A stretch of DNA of 25,230 nt from the NCBI GenBank assembly GCA_030604795.1, contig JAUVVE010000001.1, positions 1 to 25,230 on the forward strand, read 5' to 3'. This document shows positions 1 through 7,414 of this stretch, piece after piece. This DNA comes from Dehalococcoidia bacterium (lineage in GTDB: Bacteria; Chloroflexota; Dehalococcoidia; GIF9; UBA5629). A program made the position numbers and the translations under genes. A model generated the notes under the pieces. It searched no databases. It was not told where the DNA came from and was given only the letters and a program-made list of their open reading frames with translations. How positions within the stretch are numbered: position 1 is the first letter of the stretch; the number at the start of each line of letters is the position of its first letter.

Positions 1-164
1 ATAACATAGTCGCCAGTATCAAGATACGGAACATATATTGTCTTATGCTTGCCCATGAGCAAGCTTGCTACCCTGGAGGCGAGCCTACCCAAGGTCTTAC
101 CAGAGGCATCAATGACATGCCACTGGCGTTGGACGTCCTCGGCTCTGGTTGAGTAAGTCTTCAT
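1..164 (-). CDS. rplM: 50S ribosomal protein L13 (N-terminal part, cut by window edge)
   Basis: L13 is an early-assembling protein of the large ribosomal subunit. Only about the first 54 codons are present; the gene runs off the left edge. The reading begins MKTYSTRAEDVQRQWHVIDA and continues with GKTLGRLAS and MGKHK, which match the conserved L13 N-terminus. Its ATG (162-164) overlaps the TGA of truA in an ATGA arrangement, and a GGAG about 8 nt upstream lies within the end of truA, so translation is probably coupled. The order truA-rplM is common in Gram-positive-like r-protein clusters; rpsI would be expected next, outside the window. Confidence 0.93.
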   Translation of the reverse strand, partial: MKTYSTRAEDVQRQWHVIDASGKTLGRLASRVASLLMGKHKTIYVPYLDTGDYV

Positions 165-937
165 ACTGCCAGCTCCAAATTGCCAGCGTAATTGACTCTG
201 GTGAGACATAGGCCGTGAGCCGGAGCGGTCGGTCCTGCCAAACCGGGCATCTTTGCCTCCATAATCTGGCGCAACTCTTCAAGTCCAGACTTGCCTAACC
301 CCAGCCTGATTAGCAGTCCTACCGTATTGCGCACCTGATGAGGCAAGAATGAATTGGCGACCACATGAACAGTGACCAAGTCTTGCTCCTTCGTCACCTT
401 AGCCTCGTAAACATCACGCACTGTGCTCCTCAGCTTACCTAACGAGGTAGCGAAGGAGGCGAAATCATGCTGACCTTCGATAAGCTGACATGCCGCGTTC
501 ATGACTTCGATATTCAACTCATTGGCTACGAAATAAGCGAAGCCCCTGGCCAAAGGCGACCGAGTTGGAGTATTCAAAATGAAGTAATCATATTCCCGGC
601 TCGCAGCATCGTGCCTGACATTGAAGTCTGCACACACCCTGCAAGCACCCTTAACCGCAATATCCTCCGGCAGATAATGATTCAAAGCTCTAACGAAGGT
701 CTGTGGAGACAGGGCAGACTCACTCTGAAAGCTGGCCACTTGCCCCTTCGCATGTACGCCAGAATCAGTCCGGCTGGCAGCCATTACCCGCCTCCTCTCC
801 CCGGTAACCTTCCGTATGGCCCCTTCCATCTCAGCTTGAATAGTGGGCAAGCCAGCTTGCCACTGGAAACCATGATAATGGCTGCCATCGTACTCCACAA
901 CCAGAACAATCTTGTTGAAACTGCCAAAGAGCTTCAC
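161..937 (-). CDS. truA: tRNA pseudouridine(38-40) synthase TruA
   Basis: TruA isomerises uridines 38, 39 and 40 in the tRNA anticodon arm to pseudouridine in the cytoplasm. The protein is 258 aa, usual for the family. The N-terminal VVEYDGSHYHGFQ, the catalytic-Asp motif SRTDSGVHAKGQ (Asp58) and the motif with Arg108, Arg114 and Tyr116 (FNVRHDAASREYDYF) are all visible. The start is GTG at 937, 16 nt after the rplQ stop, with no convincing Shine-Dalgarno sequence. The family usually begins nearer to residue 10, so the first few residues are uncertain. The gene sits between rplQ and rplM and overlaps rplM by 4 nt, so it is the enzyme member of the distal alpha operon. Confidence 0.95.
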   Translation of the reverse strand: MKLFGSFNKIVLVVEYDGSHYHGFQWQAGLPTIQAEMEGAIRKVTGERRRVMAASRTDSGVHAKGQVASFQSESALSPQTFVRALNHYLPEDIAVKGACRVCADFNVRHDAASREYDYFILNTPTRSPLARGFAYFVANELNIEVMNAACQLIEGQHDFASFATSLGKLRSTVRDVYEAKVTKEQDLVTVHVVANSFLPHQVRNTVGLLIRLGLGKSGLEELRQIMEAKMPGLAGPTAPAHGLCLTRVNYAGNLELAV

Positions 938-953
938 TAACCAAGACGGCTTG

Positions 954-1307
954 TTATTCTACCAGCTTGAGCTGACACATAGGTGCGCTATCGCCCAGCC
1001 GTGGCCCCAGCTTGACCAGCCGTGTATAACCTCCCGGACGCTCTGCATATCTGGGAGCCAGCTCATTGAATACCTTATCAACCATCTTCTTGTCCGTAAC
1101 AAAAGCCAGAGCACGGCGCCGAGATGATAAACTGCCCTCTTTCCCCAGAGTAATCATCCTCTCCGCCGGACCACGAACTTCCTTGGCTTTGGCCTCAGTG
1201 GTGACGATTTTTTCATATCTAAACAAATCAGTCACCAAGTTGCGGCATAATGCCCGGCGGTGAGCCGCAGGTCTACTCAGTTTCCGCCCGGCTATCCGAT
1301 GTCTCAT
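954..1307 (-). CDS. rplQ: 50S ribosomal protein L17
   Basis: L17 is a large-subunit protein near the exit-tunnel side of the ribosome. The 117-aa product begins MRHRIAGRKLSRPAAHRRAL, the standard L17 N-terminus, which fixes the ATG at 1307 even though it lies inside the 3' end of rpoA. TTEAKAKEVRGPAERMITLGK is the other conserved block. The overlap with rpoA is 35 nt in a different frame. The length is normal for bacteria. The rpoA-rplQ order is the classic end of the alpha operon. Confidence 0.97.
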   Translation of the reverse strand: MRHRIAGRKLSRPAAHRRALCRNLVTDLFRYEKIVTTEAKAKEVRGPAERMITLGKEGSLSSRRRALAFVTDKKMVDKVFNELAPRYAERPGGYTRLVKLGPRLGDSAPMCQLKLVE

Positions 1308-2340
1308 CCGTCATCTTTCCTTCCACATCCAAATCGCCTTCTACTTCTGCGGAAGCCGATTCCGCGGAAGCCGAAGGCGCTTCTTGTGTTTTCTTCTTTT
1401 TCTCTTTTGCTTCAGGAACAAAAGGCAAGTCGAGTCCCCTGAGGGCCGTCTCCACCTCATCCCTAGACTTGGCTCCGAAACCAGCTAGTGCACATAGACC
1501 TTCTATGGTTTTTTCTAGAATCTGACCCAAGGTGGTGACCCCACCTCTTCTCAAGCTATTGTAGGTGTGAGTGGATAGGTTCAGCTGGTCTATAGGCATG
1601 TTGTACTGCTCCGGCGGGATTAACCCTTGCCAGGCTAGTTCTGCTCCTTCCTCCACCAGGGCTTTGGCCAGTTCTCGAAAACAGGAAAACTGCTCCATCA
1701 GAATAGTAGCGCTCTGACTGACTGCCTCAGTTGGAGATAGAGTGCCATCAGTCCAGACTTCCAGGACAAGCTTTTCCTGGTTACTTCCTTCCGTGATGCC
1801 ACTAGGCTCAACCGAGTAATTGGCGCTCCGCACCGGGCTGAAGATGGCATCTATCGGAATCGCACCGATCGGGAGGCTGTCGCTGGAGCCAGCCGGCACC
1901 CAGCCTCTGCCCAGCTCGACGTTAAACTCAGCGCTCAGCCTGGCTTCAGGGGAATCCAAGGTAGCCAAATGAAGCTCTGGATTGGCAATTTCAAAATCCG
2001 CTGACACCTTAATGTCGGCAGCGCAAACCTCGCCTGCACCCTCAACCTCCAGACTCAACTTGCCAGACCGCTGCGAAAGGGGACGAATGCGCACCGCCCT
2101 GACATTCAGCAAAAAGTCGGTGGTATCTTCCTTGACATAAGGGATTGTTGAGAACTCGTGCTGAACCCCTTCGATCTCAACCCAGGTTATGGCGGCACCA
2201 GACAAAGAACTGAAAAGCACACGGCGCAGACTGTTACCCAAAGTGACTCCAAAACCTCTCTCCAGAGGTTCGGCAACAAAACGACCGTACCTCTCAGTGC
2301 TTTCAACACACTCTACTCTTGGTAACGATAATCCAGCCAA
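1273..2340 (-). CDS. rpoA: DNA-directed RNA polymerase subunit alpha
   Basis: The alpha subunit dimerises to nucleate RNA polymerase assembly, and its C-terminal domain contacts upstream promoter DNA and activators. In the 355-aa product the N-terminal domain carries FVAEPLERGFGVTLGNSLRRVL (residues about 22-42). The linker precedes a CTD at about 247-306 containing the helix-hairpin-helix part LAGFGAKSRDEV. The start is TTG at 2340, preceded at ideal distance by GAGGAGG, which overlaps the rpsD stop. Two oddities stand out. His258 occupies the position of E. coli Arg265, the main UP-element contact. A tail of about 48 residues, rich in Ala, Ser and Glu, follows the CTD and overlaps the rplQ start by 35 nt. 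Confidence 0.97.
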   Translation of the reverse strand: MAGLSLPRVECVESTERYGRFVAEPLERGFGVTLGNSLRRVLFSSLSGAAITWVEIEGVQHEFSTIPYVKEDTTDFLLNVRAVRIRPLSQRSGKLSLEVEGAGEVCAADIKVSADFEIANPELHLATLDSPEARLSAEFNVELGRGWVPAGSSDSLPIGAIPIDAIFSPVRSANYSVEPSGITEGSNQEKLVLEVWTDGTLSPTEAVSQSATILMEQFSCFRELAKALVEEGAELAWQGLIPPEQYNMPIDQLNLSTHTYNSLRRGGVTTLGQILEKTIEGLCALAGFGAKSRDEVETALRGLDLPFVPEAKEKKKKTQEAPSASAESASAEVEGDLDVEGKMTDETSDSRAETE

Positions 2341-2349
2341 AATGCCTCC

Positions 2350-2982
2350 TCAACGGGAATAATACTCAACGACAGCTTTCACATCGAACTTGACTTCAAT
2401 GTCATCGCCGGTTGGCAGGGCAAGAACCCGGCCCACCAACTCCTGCTTATCCAGCGTCAACCAGCCGGGAATAGTCCTGTCCTCGATTTCCTGAACGAGT
2501 GTCTTATAGTATTCAGTTTGAGTACTCCCATTCCGCCAAGCGATAGCATCCCCGGACTTCACAAGGCAGGAGGGGATATCAGTCTTACGCCCGTTTAAGA
2601 GAAAGTGGCCGTGGCACACCAGCTGTCTTGCTTGAGGGCGGGAGCTAGCGAACCCCAAGCGATAAACCACATTATCTAAGCGTCTTTCCAGCAAGACCAC
2701 GAGGTTTTCCCCGGTTACGCCTGGAATCCTCTCCGCCTCAGCGAAGAACTTGCGGAATTGCCGCTCCAGGATTCCGTAGGTATAGCGCACTTTTTGCTTC
2801 TCTTGCAGCTGAAGCGCGCGGTCAGACATCCTCTTGCGCCGTCTACGAGCCGGGCGGTACCCAGGTGGAACTTTCCTTCGCTCAAAAGCACACTTGGAGG
2901 TAAAACACCTCTCACCTTTGAGCATTAGTTTGTCGCCAACACGTCGGCACAAGCGACAAGCAGCCCGTGTATATCGCGCCAT
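2350..2982 (-). CDS. rpsD: 30S ribosomal protein S4 (zinc-binding form)
   Basis: S4 is a primary 16S rRNA-binding protein that starts small-subunit assembly; in many bacteria it also represses its own operon. The product is 210 aa from the ATG at 2982 (MARYTRAACRLCRR). An in-frame upstream ATG at 3015 would overlap rpsK and add residues not seen in the family, so it was not used. Cys9, Cys12, Cys26 and Cys31 form the zinc-type N-terminal motif. The S4 RNA-binding domain is recognised by ERRLDNVVYRLGFASSRPQARQLV and the following HGHFLLNG. The gene begins 2 nt after the rpsK stop, and its own stop overlaps the rpoA ribosome-binding region. Confidence 0.96.
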   Translation of the reverse strand: MARYTRAACRLCRRVGDKLMLKGERCFTSKCAFERRKVPPGYRPARRRRKRMSDRALQLQEKQKVRYTYGILERQFRKFFAEAERIPGVTGENLVVLLERRLDNVVYRLGFASSRPQARQLVCHGHFLLNGRKTDIPSCLVKSGDAIAWRNGSTQTEYYKTLVQEIEDRTIPGWLTLDKQELVGRVLALPTGDDIEVKFDVKAVVEYYSR

Positions 2983-2984
2983 TT

Positions 2985-3377
2985 CTACACTCGCCTTCTT
3001 TTTCGAGCACGACAACCGTTATGCGGGACAGGAGTCACGTCCTTGATCCCGGTAACGGCAATCCCAGAAGCCTGGAGAGCTCGAATTGCCGCCTCGCGTC
3101 CGCTACCAGGACCTCGGATAAATACCTCGACTTGGCGTAGCCCGTGTTCCTTGGCCCGCTGAGCAGCTCCCTGAGCAGCCAATTGAGCCGCATAGGGGGT
3201 GCCTTTTCGAGACCCTTTGAACCCGGCTGTGCCGGAACTCCCCCACGCAATAACACTACCTTTGGGGTCCGTAAGAGTAATGATTGTGTTATTGAAAGTG
3301 GACTGGATATAAGCTTTACCTTCAGGGATCAGCTTACGCTCTCGTCTTCTTACTCCAGTTCTTCTTTTCCTAGGCAT
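2985..3377 (-). CDS. rpsK: 30S ribosomal protein S11
   Basis: S11 lies on the platform of the small subunit and helps shape the mRNA exit region at the E site. The product is 130 aa, normal length. It contains the conserved YIQSTFNNTIITLTDPKG, the block WGSSGTAGFKGSRKGTPYAAQ and the C-terminal PVPHNGCRARKRRRV. The ATG at 3377 follows rpsM by 17 nt. Order and spacing are those of the standard alpha operon (rpmJ-rpsM-rpsK-rpsD-rpoA-rplQ). Confidence 0.97.
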   Translation of the reverse strand: MPRKRRTGVRRRERKLIPEGKAYIQSTFNNTIITLTDPKGSVIAWGSSGTAGFKGSRKGTPYAAQLAAQGAAQRAKEHGLRQVEVFIRGPGSGREAAIRALQASGIAVTGIKDVTPVPHNGCRARKRRRV

Positions 3378-3394
3378 ATCGTCTGACCGCTCCT

Positions 3395-3784
3395 TTACTT
3401 CTTGGTGGCACCACGCTTTTGTCCGCGGCCAGCTACCGTCTTGCGAAGACCGCGCTTGGTCCGAGCGTTGGTTCGTGTCCGTTGCCCGTGGACCGGAAGA
3501 CCCCGACGATGCCTCATACCTCGATAGCTGCCGATTTCAACAAGGCGTTTGATGTTAAAATTGACCTCTCGCCGAAGCCCACCTTCCACCGTATACTCCT
3601 TGTCGATAACTTCGCGAATACGGTTAACTTCCTGTTCGCTAAGGTCCTTTACCTTAACGTCAGGATCAACACCGCTGGAAGACAAGACCCGACGGCTCAA
3701 GGTAGGGCCGACACCGTAGATGTATTGCAGAGAAATCGAGACTCTCTTACCTTTGGGAATATCCACACCAGCAATACGTGCCAT
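3395..3784 (-). CDS. rpsM: 30S ribosomal protein S13
   Basis: S13 sits in the head of the small subunit, contacts P-site tRNA and forms bridges to the large subunit. The 129-aa product starts MARIAGVDIPKGKRVSISLQ. It has the helix-hairpin-helix-like IYGVGPTLSRRVL, the block GSYRGMRHRRGLPVHGQRT, and a basic C-terminal tail (RTKRGLRKTVAGRGQKRG) typical of tRNA-contacting S13 tails. It follows rpmJ by about 20 nt and is the second gene downstream of the internal promoter pair. Confidence 0.97.
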   Translation of the reverse strand: MARIAGVDIPKGKRVSISLQYIYGVGPTLSRRVLSSSGVDPDVKVKDLSEQEVNRIREVIDKEYTVEGGLRREVNFNIKRLVEIGSYRGMRHRRGLPVHGQRTRTNARTKRGLRKTVAGRGQKRGATKK

Positions 3785-3804
3785 CTTTCAACTCACTCCC
3801 GCAG

Positions 3805-3918
3805 TTATCCCTGCCGTTGCTTATGCTTAGGGTTCTGGCAAATAACCCGAACTACACCACGGCGCCTGATGACTTTACACTTGTCGCAAAGGCGCCTAAC
3901 AGAAGCGCGCACTTTCAT
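3805..3918 (-). CDS. rpmJ: 50S ribosomal protein L36 (zinc-binding form)
   Basis: L36 is the smallest standard large-subunit protein and helps organise 23S rRNA near the peptidyl transferase region. The 37-codon gene starts MKVRASVRRLCDKCKVIRRR and ends NPKHKQRQG. The zinc ligands Cys11, Cys14, Cys27 and His32 are all present, so this is the zinc-containing (C+) form. A GAGGTG lies about 6 nt before the ATG at 3918. It is the first gene after the infA-rpmJ gap that holds two promoter-like sequences, so it probably heads the alpha sub-operon. Confidence 0.97.
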   Translation of the reverse strand: MKVRASVRRLCDKCKVIRRRGVVRVICQNPKHKQRQG

Positions 3919-3940
3919 TCGCAGTCACCTCAAATCTAAA

Positions 3941-3982
3941 AGAATACGCCTAATAATAGGACTTTGTCAACAAACATGTCAA
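3941..3982 (-). promoter_or_regulatory. Tandem overlapping sigma70-type promoters ahead of rpmJ
   Basis: Read on the minus strand, TTGACA (3977-3982) is followed after exactly 18 nt by TATTAT (3953-3958). A second TTGACA (3965-3970) is followed after exactly 18 nt by TATTCT (3941-3946). The two are offset by 12 nt. They lie in the 83-nt gap between infA and rpmJ, one of the longest in the cluster. They should give extra transcription of rpmJ-rpsM-rpsK-rpsD-rpoA-rplQ-truA-rplM. The first pair is the stronger match. Activity is inferred from the hexamers and spacing only. Confidence 0.7.
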
Positions 3983-4001
3983 AACGCAATCTACTCGCCA
4001 A

Positions 4002-4220
4002 CTACTTAAATCGATAGGTAATTCTCCCCCGGCTCAGGTCATAGGGCGACAGTTCCACCAGCACTCTGTCTGCAGGCAAAACCCTGATGTAATGCCGCCT
4101 CATTTTACCCGAAATATGGGCCAGAACCTTGTGCCCATTAGGCAGCTCGACACGAAATGTAGCATTGGGCAGCGTCTCAACTACCGTGCCTTCAACTTCT
4201 ATCGCTTCTTTGCTAGGCAT
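4002..4220 (-). CDS. infA: Translation initiation factor IF-1
   Basis: IF-1 binds the A site of the small subunit during initiation and works with IF-2 and IF-3. The 72-aa protein is one OB-fold and has exactly the usual length. Visible family features are MPSKEAIEVEGTVVETLPNA, FRVELPNGHKVLAHISGKMR and VELSPYDLSRGRITYR. The ATG at 4220 follows the map stop by 9 nt. The map-infA-rpmJ order is the usual one in this cluster. The 83 nt downstream hold the internal promoters. Confidence 0.98.
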   Translation of the reverse strand: MPSKEAIEVEGTVVETLPNATFRVELPNGHKVLAHISGKMRRHYIRVLPADRVLVELSPYDLSRGRITYRFK

Positions 4221-4229
4221 GCTACTCTT

Positions 4230-4976
4230 CTACGGTAGAGTAAGTATCTCAGGTTCACCATCGCTGATAGCAATAGTGTGCTCAAAATGAGCTGAAAGGC
4301 TGCCATCAGCAGTCAGCACCGTCCACTGGTTCTCACCGAGGCGTGTCCGGTAGTGACCAGTAGTCACCATTGGCTCCAAAGCCAAGGTCATACCCTTCTG
4401 CAATGCAGGGCCCTCACCCCGGATGCCGAAATTGGGAACTAACGGGTCCTCATGCAGGTCTCTGCCAACTCCATGTCCAGAATACTCTCGAATCACTGAG
4501 AATCCCCGTGTCTCAACGTAGTCTTGAATAGCCGCGGAAACGTCTCCCAAGTGAGCGCCGCGACGTGCAGCCTTTATCCCACCAATCAAGGCAGCCTCGG
4601 TAACAGCCAAGAGTTCCTGCGCTCTAGAGTTAATACTGCCTACTCCGACTGTTATCGCCGCATCACCGTGGAAACCGCTGACGAATGCCCCAAAGTCTAG
4701 AGATACGATATCACCCTCACTCAATTGCCGTTCCCCGGGAATGCCATGAACGATTTCATCATTCACCGACACGCACAAGTGCGCCGGAAAGCCTCGATAG
4801 CCTTTGAAAGAGGCCCTAGCACCACGTTTCTCGAGTTCGTTCACTGCCACCGAGTTCAGCTGGCACGTCTTGATCCCCGGCTTTATCTCCTCCTTCAGTC
4901 GCCCCAGAACAGCCGCCACAACTTCCCCAGCTCGCCGCATCATAGCCACTTCCTCTGAAGACTTTATGATGGTCAT
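4230..4976 (-). CDS. map: Type I methionine aminopeptidase
   Basis: Map removes the initiator methionine from nascent proteins as they leave the ribosome. The 248-aa protein is the short type I form without an N-terminal zinc-finger extension. The dinuclear metal ligands can be read as Asp94 and Asp105 (SLDFGAFVSGFHGDAAITVG), His168 (SGHGVGRDLHEDP), Glu201 (ALEPMV) and Glu232 (HFEHTI). Substrate-binding histidines are His77 (VHGIPG) and His175. The ATG at 4976 overlaps the adk stop as ATGA, implying coupled translation. The position between adk and infA is typical. Confidence 0.97.
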   Translation of the reverse strand: MTIIKSSEEVAMMRRAGEVVAAVLGRLKEEIKPGIKTCQLNSVAVNELEKRGARASFKGYRGFPAHLCVSVNDEIVHGIPGERQLSEGDIVSLDFGAFVSGFHGDAAITVGVGSINSRAQELLAVTEAALIGGIKAARRGAHLGDVSAAIQDYVETRGFSVIREYSGHGVGRDLHEDPLVPNFGIRGEGPALQKGMTLALEPMVTTGHYRTRLGENQWTVLTADGSLSAHFEHTIAISDGEPEILTLP

Positions 4977-5635
4977 TTGGCTGCCACCGACCCCGTCTCC
5001 AGAGCATCGACTATCGCCTCGGCCACTTCCTCTATCCCCAACTTGCCCTCCACCTCAACGAGCTTGCTATCTCTGCGGTAATAGTCCAAGACAGGAGTAG
5101 TCTGTGCAAAATAGACCTTCAGTCGCTCCCTAACCGTCTCGGGAGTATCATCAGAGCGTTGCTGGAGTTTCCCACCGCATTTGTCACATATCTTAGCTAC
5201 CTTTGGTGGTGACGTTATCTCATGATAAGGCGCCTGGCATCCACCGCATATCCAGCGCCCGCCAAGTCGTTTCAATAGCTCTTCCTCAGCCACCTCGATA
5301 TATATTGCCTTGTCTATAGCCTTCCCCCGACTGGCCAAGGCCTCATCAAGCGCCCTAGCCTGCTCCACGGTTCGCGGAAAGCCGTCAAATACGCACCCCG
5401 TTTCACAATCAGGCTCATTCAGCCGCTCTGAAATAACCTGAATCGTCACCTCATCAGGAACCAACAGACCCTTATCCATGTAATCCTTAACCACTTGTCC
5501 CAGCTTAGTCCCTTTCTCCACTGCCTGCCGAAACAGGTCACCAGAGGCTATATGAGCTAAGTCCAGCCTTTGAGCAATGATAGCTGCCTGAGTTCCCTTG
5601 CCCGCCCCTGGAGCACCAAGCAAGACCAAGAACAT
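4973..5635 (-). CDS. adk: Adenylate kinase (long, zinc-LID form)
   Basis: Adenylate kinase interconverts ATP + AMP and 2 ADP in the cytoplasm. From the ATG at 5635 the product is 220 aa, beginning MFLVLLGAPGAGKGTQAAII with the P-loop at residues 7-15. FDGFPRT marks the AMP-binding region. The long LID has a four-cysteine zinc site, Cys130, Cys133, Cys150 and Cys153 (CGGC and CDKC). An in-frame ATG six codons upstream (5653) overlaps the secY stop. The internal ATG is preferred because it matches the family N-terminus and has AGGAG about 10 nt before it. The 3' end overlaps map by 4 nt. Confidence 0.95.
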   Translation of the reverse strand: MFLVLLGAPGAGKGTQAAIIAQRLDLAHIASGDLFRQAVEKGTKLGQVVKDYMDKGLLVPDEVTIQVISERLNEPDCETGCVFDGFPRTVEQARALDEALASRGKAIDKAIYIEVAEEELLKRLGGRWICGGCQAPYHEITSPPKVAKICDKCGGKLQQRSDDTPETVRERLKVYFAQTTPVLDYYRRDSKLVEVEGKLGIEEVAEAIVDALETGSVAAK

Positions 5636-5649
5636 CAGTCCCTGACTCC

Positions 5650-6966
5650 TCATCTCAAGAAACCTTCATAGCGGCGCATTGTCAGCTGCGCCTCTATCTG
5701 CTTCATGGTATCCAAAGCTACACCAACCATAATGAGCATCCCGGTACTGGACAGAGTCAATATCGCAACGTCGGTCACTTCCCGAGCCAAGAAAGGCAGT
5801 ATGGCGATAAAAGCGAGGAAAAGAGCACCACCCCAGGTGATATTCCTGATAACCTTGTTGAGATAGTCAGTCGTGGGTTTCCCCGGGCGGACACCTGGGA
5901 CAAAACCCCCCTGACGCTGCAAGGTCCGCGCCAGGTCCATCTGCTCAAATATCACCATGGTATAGAAGAAGGCAAAAGCGACCACCATCAAGAAATAGAA
6001 TCCCCAGTAGAACAGTCCTACGGGTAGAGGTGCATTAGGACTGAACCACTCCGTAAGCGTATTCCAGAAGTTTGGATCCTGCCCTGGCGGGCTAGCAAAA
6101 TAACTGGCTATTGTTCCTGGGAAAATCATTAACGCCATAGCAAAGATGAGTGGTATCATCCCGGCAGTATTCACCCGAAGTGGAATATGCGTCGAGCCCG
6201 ATTGGCGATACATACGAGTGCCGCGAAACGCAGTCCGTGCATACTGAACCGGAATCCGGCGATGAGCCTCGGTGAATATGACTATGAGCACCATGGTAGC
6301 CAAGGCCACAATGCCAAAGGCAATCAGACCGCCCACATTCCCCTTGGCCAAGAAGCCGCGCCCAATCATCTCCGGCAAACCCGCCACAATGCCACCAAAG
6401 ATTATTATCGACACACCGTTTCCAATACCCCGCTCGGTAATCAGCTCACCAATCCAGACAAGAAACATAGTGCCCGCTGCCAGTGACACTATTATGGCTA
6501 CAGTGGGTAATGCGCCGGCGGGACTAACAATGCCCTGACTACGCAGCAGCGCCAATTGAGCATAGCCCTGAAGCCCTGCTAAGGGTACGGTTAGCCAATG
6601 AGTATACTGGTTAATCCTGCGTCTGCCGGCGTCCCCCTCTTGAGACAAAGCCCGAAGACCAGGAATAACTGGAACCAACAGTTGCATAATAATAGAAGAC
6701 GTTATGTAGGGATAGACTCCCATCGCCGCCACGCTGAAGTTCCTCATAGCCCCCCCACTAAACAGGTCAAGCATACCCAGCAATTGATTCTTCTCGAATA
6801 GCTCATGTAGGGCATCAAGGTCCACTCCGGGCAAAGGCACATGAGCTACAAAGCGGAAAATCACCAGCATGCTCAACGTGAAGAGGAGTCGCCGTCGCAG
6901 GTCTGGCAGGGAAAAAGCATCCAGCAGTGCTTGAATAAGGCGCGGTCTAGCTTCCCGCTGCTGCAT
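5650..6966 (-). CDS. secY: Protein translocase subunit SecY
   Basis: SecY is the channel of the SecYEG translocon in the cytoplasmic membrane. The 438-aa length and alternating hydrophobic stretches fit ten transmembrane helices. Recognisable pieces are RLLFTLSMLVIFRFVAHVPLPGVD (first membrane segment and plug region), LLGMLDLFSGGAMRNFSVAAMGVYPYI, TERGIGNGVSIIIFGGIVAG, and the conserved C-terminal cytoplasmic loop QRQGGFVPGVRPGKPT. The ATG is 1 nt after the rplO stop. Placement between rplO and adk is the standard end of the spc operon. Confidence 0.98.
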   Translation of the reverse strand: MQQREARPRLIQALLDAFSLPDLRRRLLFTLSMLVIFRFVAHVPLPGVDLDALHELFEKNQLLGMLDLFSGGAMRNFSVAAMGVYPYITSSIIMQLLVPVIPGLRALSQEGDAGRRRINQYTHWLTVPLAGLQGYAQLALLRSQGIVSPAGALPTVAIIVSLAAGTMFLVWIGELITERGIGNGVSIIIFGGIVAGLPEMIGRGFLAKGNVGGLIAFGIVALATMVLIVIFTEAHRRIPVQYARTAFRGTRMYRQSGSTHIPLRVNTAGMIPLIFAMALMIFPGTIASYFASPPGQDPNFWNTLTEWFSPNAPLPVGLFYWGFYFLMVVAFAFFYTMVIFEQMDLARTLQRQGGFVPGVRPGKPTTDYLNKVIRNITWGGALFLAFIAILPFLAREVTDVAILTLSSTGMLIMVGVALDTMKQIEAQLTMRRYEGFLR

Positions 6967-6967
6967 T

Positions 6968-7414
6968 CTAGACCCCCTCCACTCTTCCCCCAGCAGCCAT
7001 GATTTTCCTTTCAGCGGTAGCAGAGAATTTGTCGGCCTTTACCACCAGCGGGCGATCGATTTCCCCATCGCCCAAGATCTTGACCGGCTGCCGAAGAGAG
7101 CCAATCAACCTGACTCTGAGCATATCCTCGGGGGTGATTTCAGCATTAGGAGCGAACACTCTGAGTTTGCCCACATTAACGATATTGTATTCAGTTCGAA
7201 AAATGTTCACGAACCCGCGCTTCCGAGGTAAACGCTTGATAAGAGGCAACTGCCCTCCCTCAAAACCAAGGCGAACACCACCGCCAGAACGCGAGTTCTG
7301 TCCCTTACAGCCTCGTCCCGAATATGTACCGTGCCCACTGCCATCGCCGCGTCCGACGCGCTTTCTGCCGCGCCTGGCACCTGGGGGGGGCTTCAATCTA
7401 CTCTGTTCCATCAT
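6968..7414 (-). CDS. rplO: 50S ribosomal protein L15
   Basis: L15 is a late-assembling large-subunit protein with a long unstructured N-terminal arm. The 148-aa product has the expected Gly- and Arg-rich start, GRKRVGRGDGSGHGTYSGRG, then GGQLPLIKRLPRKRGF and the C-terminal domain VVKADKFSATAERKIMAAGG. Two adjacent ATGs (7414 and 7411) are possible; both overlap the rpmD 3' end, by 17 or 14 nt. A run of eight identical bases (7383-7390) encodes the Pro residues near the N-terminus and is a spot where a sequencing slip would break the frame. Confidence 0.96.
   Translation of the reverse strand: MMEQSRLKPPPGARRGRKRVGRGDGSGHGTYSGRGCKGQNSRSGGGVRLGFEGGQLPLIKRLPRKRGFVNIFRTEYNIVNVGKLRVFAPNAEITPEDMLRVRLIGSLRQPVKILGDGEIDRPLVVKADKFSATAERKIMAAGGRVEGV

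Noticed and set aside
467..940. 157-codon plus-strand frame opposite truA
   Set aside because: It lies wholly within truA on the other strand, has no family-like sequence, and truA has all its catalytic motifs.
1273..1307. Possible frameshift at the rpoA-rplQ overlap
   Set aside because: L17 begins with its canonical N-terminus and RpoA has all its domains, so both frames are intact and the overlap is genuine.
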